Assembly: GCF_020497125.1 (NCBI RefSeq)
Contig: NC_059077.1
Location: 26,549,340 to 26,613,339, forward strand
Length of the DNA: 64,000 nucleotides
Direction: 5' to 3'
Source: Mauremys mutica
Taxonomy: Eukaryota > Chordata > Testudines > Geoemydidae
Part shown: piece after piece, positions 57,890 to 64,000 of the stretch
Numbering within the stretch: position 1 is the first letter of the stretch
Layout: every line of letters starts with the position of its first letter
Program-made: the position numbers and the translations under genes
The notes under the pieces: generated by a model
What the model saw: only the letters and a program-made list of their open reading frames with translations
What the model was told of the DNA's origin: nothing
Databases searched by the model: none

Positions 57890-59700
57890 GGTCCATAATT
57901 AGCATAGAAATATACTACTAATTATACTACCCAGATGGTGACTGTGATTGTGAAATGCTCAGGGAGAATAGAGAGGCTGCAAAGGGAGAAAACTCAATAA
58001 TAGGGGATTTAAACTATCCTCATATTGACTGGTATATGTCACCTAAGGAAGAGATGTAGAGAGAAAATTTCTAGACACATTGAATGACTTCTTTTAAGAG
58101 TCCTGTAACTAAGCTTGTCCTGTAACCCACCAGGGGAGAGATATTCTTGATTTAATACTAAGTGGAATACAAGATCTGGTTCAGGAGGTGAATATAGCTG
58201 AAGTGCTTGGTAATAGTGACCATAATCTAATTAAATTTAACATCCTGCTAGGGGAAAAAGTGCCAAAGAAACCTACCACAGTAACATTTAACTTCAAAAG
58301 GGGGAAGCTAATTAAATGGAACAGAAACAAGGGTGAAATGCCTGCAAACTGCATGGAGGCTATTTAAAAATGCCATGGAGGTTTCAACTAAATGTATACT
58401 CCAAATAAAAACAGTAAGAGGACCAATAAAGTCATCACAGCTAAACAAGAGAATAAAAATGGTGGTTAGAGGCAAAAAGAAATCATTTAAAAATTGGAAG
58501 TCAAATCCTAGTGAGGAAAATAGAAAGGGGCATAAACTCTGGCAAGTCAAGTGGAAAAGTGTGATAAGGCACCTGAAGAAAGAATTTGAAGAGCAACTAG
58601 CTAAGGACAAACAATGTAACAACATTTTTTTAAAAGAATATCAGAAGCAGGAAGTCTGCCGAACAGTTAGTGGGGCCACTGGGCAATTTGAAGTGCTAAA
58701 GGAGCACTCAAGGAAGACAAGGCCCTTGCAGAGACGCTAAATGAATTGTTTGCACCAGTCTTCCCTGCAGAAGCTATGGGGGAGACCCACACATCCAAAT
58801 CATTCTTTCTAGGTGATGACAAATCTGAGGTAGTGCCCTAGTTTGAGAGATCAGTTGCGAAGGTTTTGGAACAAATTGATAAAGTAAACTGTAGTAAGTC
58901 ACCAGAACCAGAGCATATTCACCCAAGAGTTCTGAAGGAACTCAAATTTGAAATTGCAGAGCAACTCACTATGGTCTATAACGTATCACTTAAATCTGTA
59001 CCAGTGACTGACAGGTGGCTAATATAGGGCTATTTTAAAAAAATGGCTCCAGAGGTTATTCTGGCAATTACAGGTATTTTCAGTGTCAGGCAAATTGGTT
59101 GAAAGTATAGCAAAGAACAGAAATATCAGACAGACCCAAAAAAGATATGTTGCGTAAGAATCAACATAGCTTTTGTAAAGTGAAATCAGGCCTCACCAAT
59201 CTATTAGAATTCTTTGTGGGAGTCAACAAGCATGCAGAAAAGGGTGATCCAGTCAATACAGTGTACTTGAACTTTCAGAAAGCCTTTGACAAGGTCCCTT
59301 GCCAACAGCTCTTAAGCAAATGAAGCAGTCATAGGATAAGAGGGAAGGTTCTCTCATGGATCAGTATCTAGTTAAGATAGGAAACAAAGACCGTAAATAA
59401 ATGTCAGTTTTCACAATGGAGAGAGGTAAATAGTGGGGTCCCACAAAGATTTGTACTGTGACCTGAGCTGTTCAACATATTCATAAATGATCTGGAAAAG
59501 GGGTGTGAATAGTGAGGTGGCAAAATTTGCAGATGGCACAAAATTACTTGCGTCTGAAGTTGACTGTGAAGAGTTACAAAGAGATCTCACAAAACTGGGT
59601 GACTGGGCAATAAAATGGCAGAGGAAATTCAGTGGTAAGTGGAAAGTAATACACATTGGAGAAAATAATCCCAACTATACATACTAAATGATGGGGTATA
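57890..59700 (+). mobile_element. Old CR1-type LINE, endonuclease end and reverse transcriptase
   Basis: Plus-strand segments follow the CR1 ORF2 order. The end of the endonuclease is ILDLILSGIQDLVQEV, then LGNSDHNLIKFN (58130-58245). A linker of about 135 codons is open at 58333-58740. RT motifs are NQHSFCKVKSGLTNLLEFF and VYLNFQKAFDKVP (59165-59300), LFNIFINDLEKG (59468-59505) and FADGTKLLASEVD (59527-59565; catalytic FADD changed to FADG). Frames are shifted and stopped in several places. The 3' UTR is missing. Confidence 0.88.
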
Positions 59701-62700
59701 AATTAGTTGTTACCACGCAAGGCATTGTAGGAAAGCACATGGGGGAAATAAATAATTCTGTATTTAGTGCAGGGTTTGGATGGTAGGTAATAAATACAGC
59801 TTAGTGCCACACATTGAACAACAAAGATAAAAAGAAATATTCAGCAGCTGTTTCATTCACTGAGAACCATCCAGCCTGTAGAAAAATTAGTATAGTTGCT
59901 AGTTGCAAGAGCAACCTTAATTCTTACACTTCTTATCTTTCAAGTGCTTGACTTTGTAAGGATCACTTCACACCATGAAGAGGCAGACATCTGAGTTGGA
60001 AGGCATCCCCTTTAATCAGTATACAACACCACTATGCACAAGTCTGGGCAGATAACCTATAGGGATTTAGGCAAGGCACCATAGCTACTGCCATGCAATA
60101 TGCCAGGGGATTTTTAGTGACCACTAACAGTCAGGAACTTGTCTTTACATTTTGAATCTCCAGCAGCCTAGTGCACCCGGTTATCCATATTCCTACTCTA
60201 ACTAGGTATGTATATTGCCCCTATTACTGTAATATCTGAGAACCCCCTATTCCTTCTCTTTTAAAATAGAAATAACAATGTATCTTCCCCACCCCTGATA
60301 AATACTTTGATTTTTCAGGCTTCTTTTTGTCCTTGTGTGTAGAAGTTGAGGAAAATCTGGTCAAGAGATGGGTTTTGGATTAGTTCTGGACATGGTGAGT
60401 TTTAAGGCCACTCTTATCTCTTGAGGGAGTGAATTGTATAGTTTAGAGCAGTGCCTATAGAAGTTCTCTGCTGCCTGAGCATCCCCTTAAGGCCACAGGT
60501 CACTCTGTGGTGCCTTGATACCAATTTTTCCCTTCTGCAGGGCCCCTTAGTGATTCACAGTCCATAGATAATTAAAACATTCCCCTCCTAGTTCCCATTT
60601 ATTGAGTCCTTACATACAGGCCCCATTCAGTTTCTCCCTTTAACCAGGGAGATCCCAGCACTCCTTACCAGTCCCAGTTCAAAGTCACTCAGGCTTTACC
60701 TGTCTGGAGCACAGCAATCTGTTTTACAGGCCCCCAAACCCTTCTCCCTGTCAGGGTCTCTAGCAGGATATGGGCCCCACAACTCCCAGGCTTGATTGGG
60801 CTGAAGCTCAGCCTTCCTCAGCCCTGTGATTCTGGTTTTCAGGCCCAAACCCTTCTCTCAATCAGGGCCTCTGCCAGGAGCCTTCTGCTAACTGAGGGTC
60901 CTCATTGTTGCAGCTTCCTTGGTCTCAGGGTTTTCCCTGCAGAATCCTTTCATTTTCTTGGCAATCTACCATTTGCTGAACTACTGCTCTTTACAGAGCA
61001 ATCATCTTGACCTCTGCCAGGTGTAGCTCATACTGTAATCAGGGTTAGCTAGCCCCAGCAAGCCATCCTGTTACAGTTCCAGTGGATGGGAGGTCATGAA
61101 CCATGACTCATGAGAGGGAAAGGCAAGCTCTCAGGTAGCTAGGGCCAACACCATGGAGGGCATTGAATAATAGGACAGAGACTTGGATTTGGACTTTGCA
61201 TTCGGTGTCAGCCACTGCAGAGAACAGAACACAAAGTTAACATGTTCACAACAACAGGGTGAGTGAACAGAAGTCATCACATTTTCTTGTTTTTGATAGT
61301 TTGCACCAGAACCATCATGTTGTTTTAACAGAGCAATATTGAATTTTCTTTGCTTTAGCCCGGATAAATAACAGAGGAAAAAGGCCAATGGTTTCATCAT
61401 TATATCTTTTGTTTTGCTTCCAGGCACCATACAAAATGCTCCCATTAGAATAGAGAGTGGGTGACTGGAAGAGATGAAGGAAAAGAGAATCTTGTTAACC
61501 TTTTGACTGGTCTGCAAAATATTTATATTCCTTCTGAAAAGCTGATCACATTGACTCATACTGAGGGGGCTTAGTCACTATGCCTAACTTTGATATGCCA
61601 CCGCACAGGTTTACCCATTCACATTAATGAAGCCTAGAGGTCCAAGATAAATGGATCATTATGACACTATCTATTATGTGGGCTCACCAATCTTTTGACT
61701 AGTCTCAGATGGAAATAAATGGGCTTTCTTGTGCCATGGCTATTTGATCATCCACCTAATTGTATGTGGGCAGATGCCCTCCAGAATAAGTTGCAGTCAC
61801 ATCCCTTGCTATATCTAGGAATGAAGACACATAGAAAAGTTCTAACTGATACAAAAAGCAGCAACCCTTTCTTCTTAAAAACACAGGTCACCATGTATGT
61901 GCCCCAGTACTCTGCTTTCTACACAGGCAAAATTCCCTATCATGTATATACACGTACATATGTATACATATACATGAATATCAACTTGCTCTTGCAAATG
62001 ATGGTAGTTATTTTACTGCTGGTTTTAGAGCTGTTTAGATTGGTGTGTGTATTTCTCACCTTAAAAAAGGGGGAAATAAGCAAGGTGCTATGAATTGTCC
62101 CATAGTGAGGCTTGCACACCTCATGAGCAGATGGCCAGCTGGGTGGATCAGCCATTTCAGTTTTTAAAAAATATGGTGAGAGCTTTCTTTTGAACTAGCT
62201 CATACGATTCCCCAGATAATGGGAGGGATCAGAGGCACCTCTCCCATTCGGCTGTGCAAGTCATGTCACATAGGCATAATCACTAGAAGTATCTGCATAT
62301 AGGTATAATGTTGATGTATTTTCTATGGCTTAGGCCTGGAAAACTGGGCGAGAAAAAGGACCAGTGCCAGCACAGGTGTTAAGGATAATTGTGTGGGTCA
62401 AGTGTTCTGATGTTGGAAGCCTGTTAAATGTTTTCTGGCTGTAACTTCAGGCATACAAGTTCAAGGGTGAAGGATTTCATTTATTTTCTCATATTTGCAA
62501 AACAGCAACTCCTTTCTGGAAAAAGCATCGGAACCAGGTCTGGATTAAGGCATAGAGGTTAGTCTTTTGTGTAAGGCCCTGGATTCTAGAGTCATGTCAT
62601 GACATCAGAGTATCAGCTTTCATTTTTTTTAAAAAAGGACATTTCTAGCCCTGCTGGTTGGGACAAAAAGCTTGAAAGTGAGAAGTGGGTGTGAGTGATG

Positions 62701-62752
62701 CGGCTTGCACATCTGCTGGAGTCTGTAGGCTGACTCAGACAATAGCACTGAG
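59701..62752. other. Gene-free stretch with possible LTR-like block
   Basis: No gene recognised. 60480-61080 is GC-richer, with repeated cccaaacccttctcc-like phrases (60732 and 60846), and may be an old LTR or other repeat. 61131-61200 (ccaacaccatggagggcatt) resembles an old dispersed repeat. A 142-codon minus frame (61131-61559) has no recognised domain. Confidence 0.4.
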
Positions 62753-62775
62753 GGTATGGCTACACTTACGGTTTG

Positions 62776-62893
62776 CAGCGCTGGTAGTTTGCAGCGCTGG
62801 TCATCCAGCTGTGCAGGGCCAGCGCTGCAGTGTGGCCACACTGACAGCTACCAGCGCTGCAGTGTGGCCACATTGGCAGCATTTCCAGCGCTG
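62776..62893 (+). promoter_or_regulatory. Subterminal CAGCGCTG palindrome array
   Basis: The 8-bp palindrome cagcgctg occurs five times, at 62776-62783, 62792-62799, 62820-62827, 62852-62859 and 62886-62893. Two of them sit in a 24-bp direct repeat (62820-62843 and 62852-62875; begins cagcgctgcagtgtggcc) with one mismatch. Position between terminus and transposase suggests binding sites for the transposase or its Myb-like partner; that role is inferred. Confidence 0.6.
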
Positions 62894-63103
62894 TACTGAG
62901 AGGTGCATTGTGGGCAGCTATCCCACAGAGCACCTCATCCCGTTTTGGCGCCGTTTTGGCGCTCAGTATTGTGGGAAGGGGAAGGAAGTGTGTGGGTCAT
63001 TCCGCTTCCTGTTCCAACGCCCCGTGGTGCATCGCTTCACTTCCCAGCAATCTCAGTTTCGCCGTCCACGTTTCTTGCCATTGTGAGTTCAGCACGCTGT
63101 GAA

Positions 63104-64000
63104 ATGGAGCCTGAGCTGCTGAGGAATTTGCTGCTGACTGTCGCCAGCACATCACGTTTGGCAGTTGAGCTACTCCTTCAGCTCCAAAGTGACAGTGAGG
63201 ATTCCGATGATGATATGGATTTTCCTAAAGCGGGTGACATGAAATTGCTTGTGGCGGTAACGGAAATGCTCAGCACCGTGGAACGCCGCTTTTGGGCTCG
63301 TGAGACAAGCAGTGAGTGGTGGGATCACATTGTCATGGAAGTCTGGGATGACGAGCAGTGGCTGCAGAACTTTCGTATGAGAAAAGCCACTTTCATGGGA
63401 CTGTGTGCTGAGCTCGCCCCCACCCTGCGGCGCAAGGACACAAGATTGAGAGCTGCCCTGACGGTGGAAAAGCGGGTGGCTATTGCAATGTGGAAGCTGG
63501 CAACTCCAGACAGCTACCGGTCGGTCGGGAACCAGTTTGGGGTGGGAAAGTCGACCGTTGGAATCGTGTTGATGCAAGTTTGCAGGGCCATTAATCGCAT
63601 CCTGCTGAGGAGAACCGTGACTGTGGGGAACGTGCAGGACATTGTGGATGGCTTTTCAGAAATGGGTTTCCCTAACTGTGGAGGAGCAATAGATGGGACG
63701 CATATTCCTATTCTGGCACCACCCCACCTAGCCTACGAGTACATTAATCGCAAGGGGTATTTCTCTATGGTTCTCCAGGCGCTTGTGGATCACCGTGGGC
63801 GTTTCATTGATATTTACACAGGCTGGCCTGGAAAAGTGCATGATGCACGCATCTTTCGGAACAGTGGCCTGTTCAGGAAGATGCAGGAAGGTACATTTTT
63901 CCCAGACCGAAAGATCACAGTAAGGGACGTTGAAATGCCCATTGTGATCCTTGGGGACCCCGCTTACCCATTAATGCCTTGGCTCATGAAACCATATACA
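63104..64000 (+). CDS. Harbinger (HARBI1-like) transposase, partial at 3' end
   Basis: A DDE-type nuclease of the PIF/Harbinger family (DDE_Tnp_4 type), which cuts and joins the transposon ends in the nucleus. The 299 codons from ATG 63104 to the window edge contain no stop or frameshift. Start choice: first ATG of the frame in this region, with G at -3 and G at +4. Residues 1-80 are a leader with an acidic run (SDSEDSDDDMD, 30-39). Residues about 120-165 look like a helix-turn-helix (SYRSVGNQFGVGKSTV). The catalytic core begins at GAIDGTHIPI (Asp197), followed by VHDARIFRNSGLF (246-257) and VILGDPAYPL (Asp285). The catalytic Glu should come after residue 299 and is not visible. Family members are about 350-400 residues, so 50-100 are missing. 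Codon use and GC are higher than the AT-rich surroundings. A domesticated HARBI1 host gene is unlikely because transposon-type termini and subterminal repeats lie directly upstream. Confidence 0.93.
   Translation, partial: MEPELLRNLLLTVASTSRLAVELLLQLQSDSEDSDDDMDFPKAGDMKLLVAVTEMLSTVERRFWARETSSEWWDHIVMEVWDDEQWLQNFRMRKATFMGLCAELAPTLRRKDTRLRAALTVEKRVAIAMWKLATPDSYRSVGNQFGVGKSTVGIVLMQVCRAINRILLRRTVTVGNVQDIVDGFSEMGFPNCGGAIDGTHIPILAPPHLAYEYINRKGYFSMVLQALVDHRGRFIDIYTGWPGKVHDARIFRNSGLFRKMQEGTFFPDRKITVRDVEMPIVILGDPAYPLMPWLMKPYT

Larger units (their letters stand above)
62753..64000 (+). mobile_element. PIF/Harbinger DNA transposon, 5' part (continues past the window)
   Basis: Left terminus near gggtatggctacactt, similar to the termini of the MITEs at 22507 and 27095. 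A subterminal block of CAGCGCTG palindromes (62776-62893) follows, then a short leader with ttttggcgccgttttggcgc, then the transposase frame from 63104. The right terminus and any second (Myb-like) gene lie outside the window. The exact left border and 3-bp target duplication cannot be confirmed without the other end. Confidence 0.85.

Noticed and set aside
61131..61559. 142-codon minus-strand frame
   Set aside because: Partly overlaps an old dispersed repeat and has no recognisable motif.
62685..63086. 133-codon plus-strand frame just upstream of the transposase
   Set aside because: It spans the Harbinger terminus, the palindrome array and the leader; peptide has no motif and a different frame from the transposase.
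63170..63577. 135-codon minus-strand frame
   Set aside because: It is the antisense shadow of the Harbinger transposase.
1..64000. CRISPR array, bacterial operons, phage or plasmid features
   Set aside because: No regularly spaced repeats with unique spacers, no ribosome-binding-site-led gene clusters; repeat content is that of a reptile nuclear genome.

Overview
This is vertebrate nuclear DNA, AT-rich and without a recognisable host gene, exon, tRNA, rRNA or bacterial-type operon. The repeats point to a hidden-necked (cryptodiran) turtle. The evidence is a tRNA-derived SINE of the cryptodiran type, many sauropsid CR1 LINEs, old L2/MIR fragments, turtle-like retroviral LTRs, and GC-rich fold-back hAT elements. 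Species cannot be fixed from sequence alone.

Layout. 1-4.1 kb: unique AT-rich DNA with faint old repeats. 4.1-6.8 kb: a SINE with a perfect 10-bp target duplication, two fold-back hAT-type elements, and a minus-strand LTR with TATA and poly(A) signals. 8.3-11.7 kb: two minus-strand CR1 copies, the second broken by two hAT elements that each have perfect 8-bp duplications. 11.7-18 kb: mostly unassigned. 18.4-19.5 kb: a LINE-type tail and a GC-rich LTR-like block. 22.5-23.0 kb: a Harbinger-like MITE split by a hAT element. 24.2-27.3 kb: a solo LTR nested in an older repeat, a repeat carrying a hammerhead-like RNA fold, and two MITEs. 30.2-39.9 kb: L2, CR1 and two solo LTRs. 40.0-40.4 kb: an expanded fold-back hAT. 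44.6-47.6 kb: a second LTR of the 5.5-kb type, a second hammerhead-like repeat, CR1 and MIR. 48.6 kb: a perfect 22-bp inverted repeat beside an AT tract. 50.7-53.7 kb: another fold-back hAT, a 92-bp retroposed hammerhead-like repeat with a 13-bp duplication, and a GC-rich LTR-like block. 55.5-59.7 kb: two CR1 copies in opposite orientation. 62.75-64.0 kb: the start of an apparently intact PIF/Harbinger transposon.

The only gene that looks functional is the Harbinger transposase, whose reading frame is open from 63104 to the window edge. It has the first two catalytic aspartates in context and is preceded by subterminal palindromic repeats. Two MITEs (22.5 and 27.1 kb) have similar termini and could be mobilised by this type of transposase. 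Apart from this element the window is a layered record of transposition, and several insertions can be ordered in time by nesting.

Two observations are most worth following: (1) three dispersed copies of one repeat with a hammerhead-ribozyme-like core and a compensatory base-pair change, one of them a clean retroposition; (2) the intact Harbinger element with its 5' subterminal palindromes and related MITEs.
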